Source: Planomonospora sp. ID67723
GTDB taxonomy: Bacteria > Actinomycetota > Actinomycetes > Streptosporangiales > Streptosporangiaceae
Assembly (NCBI RefSeq): GCF_015711605.1
Contig: NZ_JABTEZ010000004.1
Coordinates: 835,635 to 899,634 of the forward strand
Direction of reading: 5' to 3'
DNA: 64,000 nt
The translations under genes were made by a program, and so were the position numbers. Below are positions 50,614 through 60,504 of this stretch, one piece after another; the first letter of the stretch is position 1, and each line of letters opens with the position of its first letter. The notes beneath the pieces were generated by a model, which saw nothing but the letters and a program-made list of their open reading frames with translations, was not told the DNA's origin and did not search any database.

Positions 50614-51534
50614 TCAGCGGTAGCCGGCGGCGTCGACGGGCCCCTCTCCGGACTCCTTCGCCGTGATGTAGCCCCAGGCGTCCGGGCGGCTGCCGTCGAT
50701 GTCGGTGAAGCCGTACTCCCGGGCGAGCTGTCCGCTGGAGAGCGACTGCCCCGACCAGCGCTCCCGCTCCGGATCGGCGGCCAGGGCGGCCACCGCGCGC
50801 CCGGTGAAGGCGGGCGACTCCGAGATCACGAAGTCCGGCTGCTTGGCGATGGCGTCGCGCCAGTTCTCCTCGGTGACGCCGAAGCCTTCCAGCATCGCCT
50901 CCGAGCGCAGCCATCCCGGGGTGAGGGAGAGCGCGGTGCAGCCGTGCGGGCGCAGTTCGTGGGCCATCGAGAAGCCCAGCCGGTTCACCGCGACCTTGGC
51001 CAGGTCGAAGAAGGTGCACAGCCGGTAGTTGGCGGAGTTGTACTCCACGGTGCCGTCGGTGATCTCGACGAGCAGGCCGCCCGGGTTCCTGATCAGCAGG
51101 GGCAGGGCGTGGTGGCTGGTGATGAGGTGGGTGTCGATCCCCAGGCGGAGCATGCGCAGGCCGTCGTCGAGGGGGTGCTCCCAGATCGGTGTGTTCCAGG
51201 CCGTGAGATGGTCGCCTCCCCAGATGTCGTTGACCAGGACGTCGAGCCGCCCGTGCTCGCGGTCGATCCGCTCCACCAGCGTCCTGACCTGCTCGGGGTC
51301 CAGGTGGTCCACCCGGACGGCGATGCCCTCGCCGCCGGCCTCCGTCACCCGCTCGGCGGTCTCCTCGACGGTCTCCGGCCGGTCCATCTCCGAGCGCCCC
51401 TCGCGCGTGCTGCGGCCGGTGCAGTAGACCGTCGCCCCGGCCGCGCCCAGCTCCACGGCGATGGCCCGTCCCGTTCCGCGCGTCGCCCCGGCGACCAGGG
51501 CGATCTTTCCCTTCAGCGTCGTATCCATGGCCAT
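50614..51534 (-). CDS. Short-chain dehydrogenase/reductase with Tyr-to-Phe active site
   Basis: About 306 residues from ATG 51534 (ATG 51528 also possible). The Rossmann motif VAGATRGTGRAIA and CTGRST support NADP binding. The active-site YxxxK is FFDLAK: the Tyr position is TTC (Phe) at 51007-51009, in an otherwise normal context (related proteins commonly show FYDLAK from memory). Reductase activity may be lost or altered. Confidence 0.82.
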   Translation of the reverse strand: MAMDTTLKGKIALVAGATRGTGRAIAVELGAAGATVYCTGRSTREGRSEMDRPETVEETAERVTEAGGEGIAVRVDHLDPEQVRTLVERIDREHGRLDVLVNDIWGGDHLTAWNTPIWEHPLDDGLRMLRLGIDTHLITSHHALPLLIRNPGGLLVEITDGTVEYNSANYRLCTFFDLAKVAVNRLGFSMAHELRPHGCTALSLTPGWLRSEAMLEGFGVTEENWRDAIAKQPDFVISESPAFTGRAVAALAADPERERWSGQSLSSGQLAREYGFTDIDGSRPDAWGYITAKESGEGPVDAAGYR

Positions 51535-51666
51535 GATGCTGCCGGGGAAACAGGACACCTCATGTCATGTTTTCCGAAGCTCCGAACCCGCATCAGCCGT
51601 CACGGCCCATCCCCGCAGCCGCCGCCGTGTGATAAGTAGTTCATTACTTCGAGGAGCGAGGAGACC

Positions 51667-52221
51667 ATGGGCGACAACAGCGAGTTCGAGCTGCGCGGGG
51701 TCAACCACGTCGCGCTGGTGTGCTCGGACATGAAACAGACCGTCGACTTCTACTCCGGCGTCCTGGGCATGCCGCTGATCAAGACGATCGAGCTGCCGAT
51801 GGGCTGGGGCCAGCACTTCTTCTTCGACTGCGGAGGCGGCAACGCGCTGGCGTTCTTCTGGTTCCCCGACGCCCCCGAGCCGGTCCCCGGGGTCTCGGCG
51901 CCGAAGAACCTGCCCGACCGGGGCGAGCTGCTCTCGGCGGTCGGCTCGATGAACCACATCGCCTTCGACGTGGCGCCGGAGAAGATCGAGGAGTACCGCG
52001 ACAAGCTCATCGCCAAGGGCGTGGACGTCGGGGTCATCCTCAACCACGACGACAGCGAGTTCGGCATCGCGCCGGGGATGCAGGAGGGCGTGTTCGTCCG
52101 GTCGATCTATTTCAAGGACCCCGACGGCGTCCTGGTGGAGTTCGCCGCGTGGACGCGCGCGCTCGACCGGCCCGGAGACGTGCGGCACGAGCCGAAGACC
52201 GCCGCCGACAGGACCCTGTGA
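51667..52221 (+). CDS. VOC (glyoxalase/dioxygenase) family protein
   Basis: 184 residues. Two betaalphabetabetabeta modules: NHVALVCSDMKQTVDFYSGVLGMPL and MNHIAFDV...YFKDPDGVLVEF. The metal ligands His, His and Glu of this fold are visible. Overlaps the next gene by one base (TGATG), so the pair is co-translated. Substrate unknown. Confidence 0.88.
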   Translation: MGDNSEFELRGVNHVALVCSDMKQTVDFYSGVLGMPLIKTIELPMGWGQHFFFDCGGGNALAFFWFPDAPEPVPGVSAPKNLPDRGELLSAVGSMNHIAFDVAPEKIEEYRDKLIAKGVDVGVILNHDDSEFGIAPGMQEGVFVRSIYFKDPDGVLVEFAAWTRALDRPGDVRHEPKTAADRTL

Positions 52222-52862
52222 TGCCGCGCCTGCGCCAGGTCCCCCGCGACCAGGTCACCGACCCGCTGACCTTGTTCTTCTACGACCGCCTCTTCGGCGC
52301 CGACCGCGACCCGGTCGCCGAACCGGGCACCGCGACCGGCTCCCCCGGTGACTGGTGGACGGTCTTCGCCCTGCACCCGGTGATCCTCAAGCACTGCGTG
52401 AAGGGTTTCCAGCTCTACCGCGAGGCCCGGCTCGACCCGGTCCTGCGCGAGCTGGGCCAGTGCCGGGCCGGGTGGGCGCGGGGCAGCCGGTTCGTCTTCT
52501 CCCAGCACTGCAAGCAGCTCCGGGCGCTCGGAGTACCGGAGGAGAAGGTGCAGGCGGTCGCCCACTGGCAGGTCAGCCCGCACTTCGACGAGCTGGAGCG
52601 GGCGGTGCTGGCCTACACCGACGGGCTGGTGCTGGATGGCGGCCGGGTGCACGACGAGGTCTTCGCGGCGTTGAAGGCCCGCCTGCCCGACGAGGAGATC
52701 CTGGAGCTCACCTACATCACCTGCCTCTACGAAATGCACGCGACCATGTCAAGGGCACTGCGCCTGGAATTCGACGACCGGCCCGAACCGGTCGTCGAAG
52801 TGGACGCACCCGAGGGGTACGGCACCCGCGACATCGTCGACGACGTCCTCGCGGGCGGCTGA
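52221..52862 (+). CDS. Carboxymuconolactone decarboxylase family protein
   Basis: 213 residues, all-helical AhpD/CMD-like fold. Only one Cys of the peroxidatic CxxC pair is left (SQHCKQL), so a peroxidase cycle of the AhpD type is unlikely. Coupled to the VOC gene. Distinct from the CMD at 59766. Confidence 0.75.
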   Translation: MPRLRQVPRDQVTDPLTLFFYDRLFGADRDPVAEPGTATGSPGDWWTVFALHPVILKHCVKGFQLYREARLDPVLRELGQCRAGWARGSRFVFSQHCKQLRALGVPEEKVQAVAHWQVSPHFDELERAVLAYTDGLVLDGGRVHDEVFAALKARLPDEEILELTYITCLYEMHATMSRALRLEFDDRPEPVVEVDAPEGYGTRDIVDDVLAGG

Positions 52863-52995
52863 CCGACCGTTCGTCGCGCCAACGGGCCCGCTCGGCGCTC
52901 GGTGACCGCAATGAAACAGGCCCGTGATTACTCTGCCGGTCAACCCGAACGGGCCGGCCCCACCCGGGCCGGCCCTCTCGCAGACCTGGGAGACC

Positions 52996-53211
52996 GTGTT
53001 GACCGTGCCGAACGGCGACCGGAGCGACCGCAGCCCGTGGAACTGGCTGCTCGTCGTGCCGATCGTCCTGCCCCTGCTGCCCTTCCTGTTCAACTCCGAC
53101 GAACCGCGCCTGTTCGGTTTCCCGCTGTTCTACTGGCTCCAGCTCGCCTTCATCGCGGTCGGCGTCGCCTGCACCACGGTCGTCTACCAGATGACCAAGC
53201 GGGGGCGGTGA
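52996..53211 (+). CDS. DUF3311 small membrane subunit
   Basis: About 71 residues. Two membrane helices (NWLLVVPIVLPLLPFLF and YWLQLAFIAVGVACTTVVY) flank FGFPLFYW. The start is uncertain (GTG 52996, TTG 52999 or GTG 53005 near GGGAG). DUF3311 genes typically precede sodium:solute symporters, as here with a 4-bp gap. Confidence 0.82.
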   Translation: MLTVPNGDRSDRSPWNWLLVVPIVLPLLPFLFNSDEPRLFGFPLFYWLQLAFIAVGVACTTVVYQMTKRGR

Positions 53212-53215
53212 CACC

Positions 53216-54823
53216 GTGCAGGAGCACCTGACCGAGATCATCGTCTTCACCTTCCTGTTCCTGCTGGTCAGCGGCATGGGATTCGTGGCCGCACGCTGGC
53301 GCCGGCCGACGGACCTGGCCAGCCTGGACGAGTGGGGCCTGGGCGGCCGGAACTTCGGCTCGTGGATCACCTGGTTCCTGATCGGCGGCGACCTCTACAC
53401 CGCCTACACATTCGTGGCCGTGCCCGCCCTGCTCTGGGGGGCGGGCGCGATGGGCTTCTTCGCGGTGCCGTACACGATCGTGATCTATCCGATGGTGTTC
53501 CTGGTGCTGATCCGGCTCTGGTCGGTCTCGCACGTCCACGGTTTCGTCACCCCGGCCGACTTCGTCCGCGCCCGGTTCGGCTCCCCGACCCTGGCACTGC
53601 TGGTGGCGGTCACCGGCATCGTGGCGACCATGCCGTACATCGCGCTGCAGCTCGTCGGCATCGAGGCCGTGCTGAAGGCGATGGGCGTGACCGGCCACCT
53701 GCCGATCATCATCGCGTTCGCGATCCTGGCCGCCTACACCTACCAGTCGGGCCTGCGCGCCCCGGCGCTGATCGCCTTCGTCAAGGACACGCTGATCTAC
53801 ATCGTGATCCTGGTCGCGATCATCGTCATCCCGGCGAAACTGGGCGGCTGGGGTGCGATCTTCGACGCGGCCCAGGAGAAGTTCGCCGCGACCCCCGCCC
53901 CGGGCGACGGCATCCTGCTCAACGCCAACAACCAGCTGCAGTACATCACGCTGGCCTTCGGCTCGGCGCTGGCGCTGTTCCTCTACCCGCACAGCGTCAC
54001 CGGCGTGCTGGCCTCCAGGAACCGCGACGTGATCAAGCGGAACATGTCCGCGCTCCCGGCCTACAGCCTGCTGCTCGGCCTGATCGCGCTGCTGGGCTAC
54101 ATGGCCATCGCGGCCGGGACCACGCCGATCGGCAAGGACAACAACACGATCGTGCCGCGGCTGTTCGACCAGATGTTCCCCGACTGGTTCACCGGCGTCG
54201 CCTACGCCGCGGTCGGCATCGGCGCGCTGGTCCCCGCCGCGATCATGTCGATCGCCGCGGCGAACCTGTTCACCCGCAACATCTACAAGGAGTACATCAA
54301 GCGGGATGCGAGCGACGCCGACGAGGCCCGCGTCTCGAAGATCACCTCGCTGCTGGTCAAGGTCGGCGCGGTGGCCTGCATCCTGTTCCTGGACACCGGT
54401 TTCTCCATCGACCTGCAGCTCATCGGCGGCGTCATCATCCTGCAGACGCTCCCGGCCGTGGCGCTGGGCCTGTACACCCGCTGGTTCCACCGCGGCGGCC
54501 TGATCGCCGGCTGGGTCGCGGGCATGACCGCGGGCATGGTCCTGCTGTACAACATCGGCAACCCGGTCACCGGCAAACTGCACTTCGCCGGATCGGCCTT
54601 CCCGCTGAAGAACCTCGGCTTCGACACCAGCATGACCATCTACGCGGGCGTCCTGGCCCTGGCCGTGAACCTGGCCGTCGCCGCTCTGGGCACGGTCGCC
54701 GCCCGCGCGCTGAAGATGGCCGACGGCGGCGACACCACCCGCCCCGACCATTACCTCGCCGACGAGGGCGATCCCCGCATCAAGGACCTCGACCTCACCC
54801 CCGGGTCCCCCAAGGCCCACTGA
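53216..54823 (+). CDS. Sodium:solute symporter (SSS family)
   Basis: 535 residues, about 13 membrane helices. SSS landmarks: WGLGGRNFGSWITWFLIGGDLYTAYTF (in parts) and the ALVPAAIMSIAAANLFTRNIY sodium-site region (in parts). Together with DUF3311 it resembles MctP/YidK-type monocarboxylate carriers. A hydrophilic C-tail follows. Terminator immediately downstream. Confidence 0.9.
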   Translation: MQEHLTEIIVFTFLFLLVSGMGFVAARWRRPTDLASLDEWGLGGRNFGSWITWFLIGGDLYTAYTFVAVPALLWGAGAMGFFAVPYTIVIYPMVFLVLIRLWSVSHVHGFVTPADFVRARFGSPTLALLVAVTGIVATMPYIALQLVGIEAVLKAMGVTGHLPIIIAFAILAAYTYQSGLRAPALIAFVKDTLIYIVILVAIIVIPAKLGGWGAIFDAAQEKFAATPAPGDGILLNANNQLQYITLAFGSALALFLYPHSVTGVLASRNRDVIKRNMSALPAYSLLLGLIALLGYMAIAAGTTPIGKDNNTIVPRLFDQMFPDWFTGVAYAAVGIGALVPAAIMSIAAANLFTRNIYKEYIKRDASDADEARVSKITSLLVKVGAVACILFLDTGFSIDLQLIGGVIILQTLPAVALGLYTRWFHRGGLIAGWVAGMTAGMVLLYNIGNPVTGKLHFAGSAFPLKNLGFDTSMTIYAGVLALAVNLAVAALGTVAARALKMADGGDTTRPDHYLADEGDPRIKDLDLTPGSPKAH

Positions 54824-54829
54824 GATCCT

Positions 54830-54873
54830 CCGGTACGGCTCGCGCCTGACGGTGGCGGCGCGAGCCGTACCGG
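54830..54873 (+). terminator. Terminator after the symporter gene
   Basis: A 16-bp perfect stem (CCGGTACGGCTCGCGC / GCGCGAGCCGTACCGG) with a 12-nt loop, 6 bp after the stop. Confidence 0.85.
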
Positions 54874-54952
54874 CGTGCGAGGGCCGTACCGGACGTCGTG
54901 AGGAACGGCGAGGGAGCGGCCTCCCCGGGGCCGCCGGTCATCCACCGTCCGG

Positions 54953-55417
54953 TCATCCACCGTCGAGGTAGGCGGGGTTGGCCACCGCGAGCTTGTCGCG
55001 CACGGCCTCGGTCAGGGCGGCGACCAGGGCGGGGTGGTCCAGCCCTTCGCGGACGGCGGCGGCGAGCTCGGCTTCGGAGGCGAAACCGAGCCCGCTCAGG
55101 CGGTCCGCGTGGGCGACGGCCTGCTCCGGCCCGAGCTCGAGCTCCCGCTCGACCATCCCGAGCACGTTGACCGCGACCCGGGTGTGGAAGCGGACCCGGC
55201 CCTCGACCGCGGGGAGCACGTCGCTCTCCAGGAAGTCGCGGACCGCGGCCACGAGCCGGGCCGCCGACGGGACGTCGTGGGGACCGGCGGGCGGGGACGG
55301 GTCCCGAGGGTCCCGGCGCAGAGCCTTCCGCGGATCCGGCGGCGTGCCGTCCTCCGGGCCCGCCGGCTCCCGCCGCGCCGCGCCGCGGTGATCCCGCGCC
55401 GCCCTTCCCTCCGACAT
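54953..55417 (-). CDS. DUF6285 family protein
   Basis: 154 residues from ATG 55417 (RBS AAGGAG 6 nt upstream). After a charged, Pro-rich N-tail the conserved part begins DVPSAARLVAAVRDFLESDVLPAVEGRVRFHTRVAVNVLGMVERELE (in parts). From memory this family accompanies acyl-CoA dehydrogenase and phosphotransferase genes, exactly as divergent here. Function unknown. Confidence 0.75.
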   Translation of the reverse strand: MSEGRAARDHRGAARREPAGPEDGTPPDPRKALRRDPRDPSPPAGPHDVPSAARLVAAVRDFLESDVLPAVEGRVRFHTRVAVNVLGMVERELELGPEQAVAHADRLSGLGFASEAELAAAVREGLDHPALVAALTEAVRDKLAVANPAYLDGG

Positions 55418-55469
55418 AAGGAACTCCTTACCCGTTGACCCTGCAACGAATGTCGGGTGAGATCCTTGC

Positions 55470-56656
<1,187 letters not shown>

Positions 56657-56660
<4 letters not shown>

Positions 56661-57667
56661 CGGATGGGTCCAGGACGGTGGACGGTCCCGGCGCCGGAGC
56701 GGCGGACGGGCCCGGAGCGGCGCGCAGGGCGGTCATCGTCGCCGGGGCCCTCGGCGAGGGGACGGTGATCACCGCGAGCGTGCGGTTGCCGGGCGGAGCG
56801 TCCCGCGAGACCTGGGCCCTCGACGCGGTGGATTCCGCCGGGGTCACCCGCGAGCTGGTCCTGCGCCTCGACTCCCCCGGCTCCCCTCCGGGGGCGGGGA
56901 TCGGGCTGGCCCGGGAGGCCGCGCTGATGCGGGCCGCCGCAACGGCGGGTGTTCCGGTGCCCCGGATCCTGTCGGCCGGTGATGCGCACGTCCTGATGGC
57001 CCGGGTGGCCGGGGAGACGATCCCCCGCAAGATCCTGCGGGATGAGGCGTTCGCCGCCGCACGCCCCCGGCTGGCGGCCCGGTGCGGAGAGATCCTGGCC
57101 GCGATCCACCGCATGCCGCTCTCCTGCCTGCCCCCGGGTCCGGGCCCGCAGGCCGTACCGGACGACCCGCTGACGACATGGCGTGACCTGCTGGATCTGA
57201 CCGGGCAGCCGCACCCGGTCTTCGAGCTCGCCTTCCGCCGCCTGGCCGCCTCCCGGCCCGCGAGCGGGCGGACCACCGTCGTGCACGGCGACTTCCGCAA
57301 CGGCAACCTCATCATCGGTCCCGAAGGCGTCAGGGCGGTGCTGGACTGGGAACTGGCCCACGCGGGAGATCCCATGGAGGATCTCGGATGGCTGTGCGCG
57401 AAGCCGTGGCGGTTCGGGTCGCTACCGCCGGTCGGCGGGTTCGGCGAGTACGCCGAGCTCGTCGGGGCCTACGAGAAGGCAGGCGGACACCGGGTGGATC
57501 CGGAGGCGCTGCGCTGGTGGGAGGCCTTCTCCGTGCTCAAGTGGGGCGTCATCTGCGTCATGCAGGCCATGCGGCATCTGAGCGCAGGCGCCCGGTCGGT
57601 CGAGCTGGCCGCGATCGGCCGTCGCGTCTGCGAGACCGAATGGGATCTGCTGCGCCTGCTCCGGTGA
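56657..57667 (+). CDS. Phosphotransferase (APH/choline-kinase-like), ACAD11-type
   Basis: 336 residues from GTG 56657. Kinase fold with catalytic loop VVHGDFRNGNLI and metal loop VLDWELAHAGDPMEDLGW (in parts). Co-translated with the acyl-CoA dehydrogenase. By analogy to ACAD10/11 it may phosphorylate a 4-hydroxyacyl-CoA before dehydrogenation, which is inference from the neighbourhood. Confidence 0.88.
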
Positions 57668-57718
57668 GCGACCGGTGATGCCCGCCCGCAACCCATAGGC
57701 GATCAAGGTGGCCGGGTG

Positions 57719-58081
57719 TCACGTGAGCGCGGCGACCGGCCGAGGCCTGACTGAGACCCGGCTCAGCTGAAGGACGCTCATGCCGAACAACAGCACGCCC
57801 AATGGGACGTGCAGGGTCTTCACCTGCGCGATGCCCAGTGCTGTCTGCGCCAGCGTGAGCCCCAGGAACCCGACCGCGTACAGGATGGGCCTGGGTGATC
57901 CACCGCCCGGCCGCCACACCAAGATCGCGGCGACCAGGTGCAGCAGCGCCACGGCGAACACCCCGTACGCCGCAGCGCTGTGCAAAGCCCGCCCGTGGGG
58001 CGAGGACAACAGCAGTCCGGCGGTGATCGGCGCGGCGAAGAGGGCCAAGGTCTGCAGGATGATCGCGACACGCAAGAACAC
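57719..58081 (-). CDS. Four-helix membrane protein, predicted ECF41 regulon
   Basis: 120 residues from GTG 58081 (GAGGAG RBS 6 nt upstream). Four hydrophobic helices with LLHLVAAILVWRPGGG, matching the paralogue at 26528-26947 (VWRPG block). The promoter at 58165-58191 matches the ECF41 consensus and is an inverted copy of the promoter of the CMD gene at 59766. Function unknown. Confidence 0.78.
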   Translation of the reverse strand: MFLRVAIILQTLALFAAPITAGLLLSSPHGRALHSAAAYGVFAVALLHLVAAILVWRPGGGSPRPILYAVGFLGLTLAQTALGIAQVKTLHVPLGVLLFGMSVLQLSRVSVRPRPVAALT

Positions 58082-58140
58082 GGATGACTCCTCGACGGCT
58101 GCGGGACGGGCGAAGACGGCGACCAGGACGCTCCTCTGCG

Positions 58141-58191
58141 TGCTGGACGGTGTCTCAGAAGTCCGACGACACAACCGCTGGGAATGTGAGG
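58141..58191. repeat. 51-bp inverted repeat, left copy
   Basis: Differs at only 2 positions from the reverse complement of 59549-59599. It carries an ECF41-type promoter facing the 57719 gene and breaks the VOC remnant. Confidence 0.85.
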
Positions 58192-58343
58192 TGACGCACC
58201 GACCTCACAGTTCGGCGCGCTGCCTCCCACTCGTCACCCGCGAAACGCGGTGGCCGCCGCACGTATCCGAGGGCCTGACGCCAGAACGTCCCGGCCCGTA
58301 CGTCATCCGTAACGCCCAGCGAGATCTGCCCGATCGTCGTCAC
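58155..58343 (-). pseudogene. Truncated VOC-family gene
   Basis: GTG 58343 is preceded by TACCCT 6 nt upstream (leaderless). About 42 codons resemble the first half of a VOC protein (GQISLGVTDDVRAGTFWRQA, then LGYVRRPP). The frame then enters the duplicated promoter segment and stops. The 5' end and promoter are intact; the rest was lost at the repeat junction. Confidence 0.72.
58165..58191 (-). promoter_or_regulatory. Predicted ECF41 promoter of the 57719 membrane protein gene
   Basis: Minus strand CCTCACA-N16-CGTC, versus the ECF41 consensus TGTCACA-N16/17-CGTC. Predicted leader about 75 nt. Confidence 0.65.
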
Positions 58344-58524
58344 CCGCCGAGGGTACCGAGTCGTCCCGCTACAGTGATCAATCTGAGACAGCCAAGCTCC
58401 GACCCCCGGTCACGGGCATATCTCCGATCCCGACGCGGACCACGTCGGAGGCGCCCGGACAAGCTGTACGCCGGCGAAGGCTCGACGACGCCCACCTTGC
58501 GAACACGGCCATGCGGAGGGTCTC

Positions 58525-59469
58525 TCAGAGCCGCTGACCCGCCGTCCAGGGCCGGAGCTTCTCGGGGTTGCGCACTGCCCAGATGCGCGTGATCCGGTCG
58601 CCTGCCACGTCGAACGCCATCACCGCCGTGGTGACGCCGTCCTGCTGAGCCACCAGACCGGGCTGACCGTTGACCGTTCGCTCCAGGATCGCCAGGTCGG
58701 GCGCCCTGCCGGCGAGGGCCAGGGCGTAGCGCGCGATCTGCTCGCCGCCCGCGATCGGGCGGAGCACGGTGCTGGCGAGGCCGCCGCCGTCGGCGATCAT
58801 TGTGGCGCCGGGGTCGAGGAGGCCGATGAGGGCGTCGATGTCCTTGGCTTCCCAGGCCTGCTTGAAGTCCCTGACGATGTCGGCCCGCCGGCTTGTGGGA
58901 GTCGCGGGAGTCTGCGAGGCGCGAATGCGGCGGCGGGCCGAGGAGGCCAGCTGACGACAGGCCGCCGGGGTACGGCCGACGATCTCGGCCACTTCGGCGA
59001 AGGAGTAGCGGAAGACATCGTGGAGAACGAACGCGACGCGCTCGGCCGGGGTCATCGATTCGAGTACGACGAGGAAGGCCATGTTGATCGACTCGTCGAG
59101 AGTGACGCGGTCAGCCGGGTCGACCGCGGCGCCGCCGGACCGCGTGTTGATCCACTCCGTGCGCTCGGGCAGCGGCTCAGGGATCCACTCGCCAACGTAG
59201 CGCTCGCGCCGGGCCCGTGCCGAGCCGAGCAGATCGAGGCAGATGCGACTGGCGACCGTCGTCAGCCAGCCGCCGGGGGATTCGATGGCCTCCTGCTGCT
59301 GCCGGGACATGGTGTACCAGCGGGCGTACGTCTCTTGTACGACGTCCTCGGCATCGGCCAGGGAGCCGAGGAGCCGGTAGGCGAGATTGATCAGCTGACG
59401 CCGCTCACGGATGATCACGCTCAGGCTCGGATCGGGCCGGGTGTGTCCTGGCTCGGATGGGGTGGTCAT
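58525..59469 (-). CDS. ECF41-family extracytoplasmic-function sigma factor with SnoaL-like C-domain
   Basis: 314 residues from ATG 59469 (RBS GAGGGAG). Sigma region 2 (LINLAYRLLGSLADAEDVVQETYARW, in parts), region 4 (SFAEVAEIVGRTPAACRQLASSARRRI, in parts), and a C-terminal NTF2/SnoaL domain that replaces an anti-sigma factor. ECF41 signatures are present: GEWIPEPL (WLPEP variant), DGGG, and NPEKL near the end. Family members activate a neighbouring COE gene (carboxymuconolactone decarboxylase, oxidoreductase or epimerase); here both a CMD and an epimerase follow divergently. Confidence 0.92.
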   Translation of the reverse strand: MTTPSEPGHTRPDPSLSVIIRERRQLINLAYRLLGSLADAEDVVQETYARWYTMSRQQQEAIESPGGWLTTVASRICLDLLGSARARRERYVGEWIPEPLPERTEWINTRSGGAAVDPADRVTLDESINMAFLVVLESMTPAERVAFVLHDVFRYSFAEVAEIVGRTPAACRQLASSARRRIRASQTPATPTSRRADIVRDFKQAWEAKDIDALIGLLDPGATMIADGGGLASTVLRPIAGGEQIARYALALAGRAPDLAILERTVNGQPGLVAQQDGVTTAVMAFDVAGDRITRIWAVRNPEKLRPWTAGQRL

Positions 59470-59510
59470 CGTGTCGTCGGCTCCCTCGATGCAGTTGTCC
59501 TCGCCCGTTC

Positions 59511-59537
59511 GACGAGACAACCCCTCGGAATGTGAGG
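59511..59537 (-). promoter_or_regulatory. Predicted ECF41 promoter of the sigma gene itself
   Basis: Minus strand CCTCACA-N16-CGTC, 42 bp before ATG 59469; implies autoregulation. Confidence 0.65.
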
Positions 59538-59548
59538 TGGGCGCATCG

Positions 59549-59575
59549 CCTCACATTCCCAGCGGTTGTGTCGTC
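59549..59575 (+). promoter_or_regulatory. Predicted ECF41 promoter of the CMD gene
   Basis: CCTCACA-N16-CGTC. Its -35 element is only 11 bp from the -35 element of the divergent sigma promoter, forming the dyad GGAATGTGAGG...CCTCACATTCC. Confidence 0.7.
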
Positions 59576-59599
59576 GGACTCCTGAGACACCATCCAGCA
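59549..59599. repeat. 51-bp inverted repeat, right copy
   Basis: Partner of 58141-58191, including the CMD-facing promoter and TSS region. Confidence 0.85.
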
Positions 59600-59765
59600 T
59601 GCGGGAGAGTTCAGCGACTCCGGCCGGGATGCGGGTCGCTGTCGGAAAGCCCGCGTCGGAGCGTGTGGTCGCCCCGCGCGGCCGGCCACTTCGTGATGGA
59701 GGGCCGACCTCGCCAGGTCACAAGTCTCGAAAACACCACTGAAATTGAGAAAGGAAGACCCCGCG

Positions 59766-60272
59766 ATGTCCACACCCACGACGACCGAGCAGGACAGCCT
59801 TCAGTCGCGTCTGCCCGACCCCGCCGAGTTCTTTCCCGAGGTGGCAGCAATCGCCGGAGCCATGACCAAGGCCACCCGGAACGGTTCGATTCCGCAGACC
59901 ACCGTCAGCCTGGTGCAGCTCCGCGCCGGGCAGATCGTCGGCAGCACGTACCACACGGTCCGGCAAACCGGCAGCCTCCGCAAGGCCGGGGAAACAGAGG
60001 AGCGCATCTCCGCCGTGGCGTCATGGCAGGACGCCCCCTATTTCAGCGCCGCCGAACGGATCGCGCTGGAGCTCGTGGAGGCCGTCCTCACCCCGAACCC
60101 CTTCGGGGAGCGCGTCCCCGACGAGTTGTACGCCAGGGCGTCCACCCACTACGACGACAAGGCCCTCTGGACGCTCATCCTGGCGATCGGCCAGATCTGC
60201 TTCTTCATCCCCGTGGCCCTCATCGCCAAGCCGATCCCCGGTAAGGCCCCCGGGAAGAACTACAACAAGTAA
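59766..60272 (+). CDS. Carboxymuconolactone decarboxylase-like protein, ECF41-controlled
   Basis: 168 residues from ATG 59766 (RBS AAAGGAAG). Helical CMD/AhpD fold: EFFPEVAAIAGAMTKATRNG, VSLVQLRAGQIVGSTYHTV, EERISAVASWQDAPYFSAAERIALELVEAV (all in parts). The usual CxxC (GCxYC) reads GSTYH, so both redox cysteines are absent. It has a leader of about 180 nt. This is the expected COE partner of the divergent sigma factor. Confidence 0.85.
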   Translation: MSTPTTTEQDSLQSRLPDPAEFFPEVAAIAGAMTKATRNGSIPQTTVSLVQLRAGQIVGSTYHTVRQTGSLRKAGETEERISAVASWQDAPYFSAAERIALELVEAVLTPNPFGERVPDELYARASTHYDDKALWTLILAIGQICFFIPVALIAKPIPGKAPGKNYNK

Positions 60273-60285
60273 CACCCTGCAGGGC

Positions 60286-60317
60286 CAGGGTGAGGCATGC
60301 AATGGTGCCTCACCCTG
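60286..60317 (+). terminator. Terminator after the CMD gene
   Basis: A 12-bp perfect stem (CAGGGTGAGGCA / TGCCTCACCCTG) with an 8-nt loop, 14 bp after the stop. It separates the CMD from the epimerase gene. Confidence 0.8.
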
Positions 60318-60504
60318 AGCACGGTCAGCTGAATGCGTGAGTGCTTTTCGTCTTGGGCAGCGGTCCTCTTCGACGAGCTGCAGGACGAGGACCGTCTGCA
60401 CGATCGCGGTCGCTCGATGGGGACAGCAGCCCCTGTCGTGGGAGCCGGCTCCCTGTGCCTGCCCCATACCCGAATCGTCGGTGGGGCGTGGCACGCTCCG
60501 GCGT

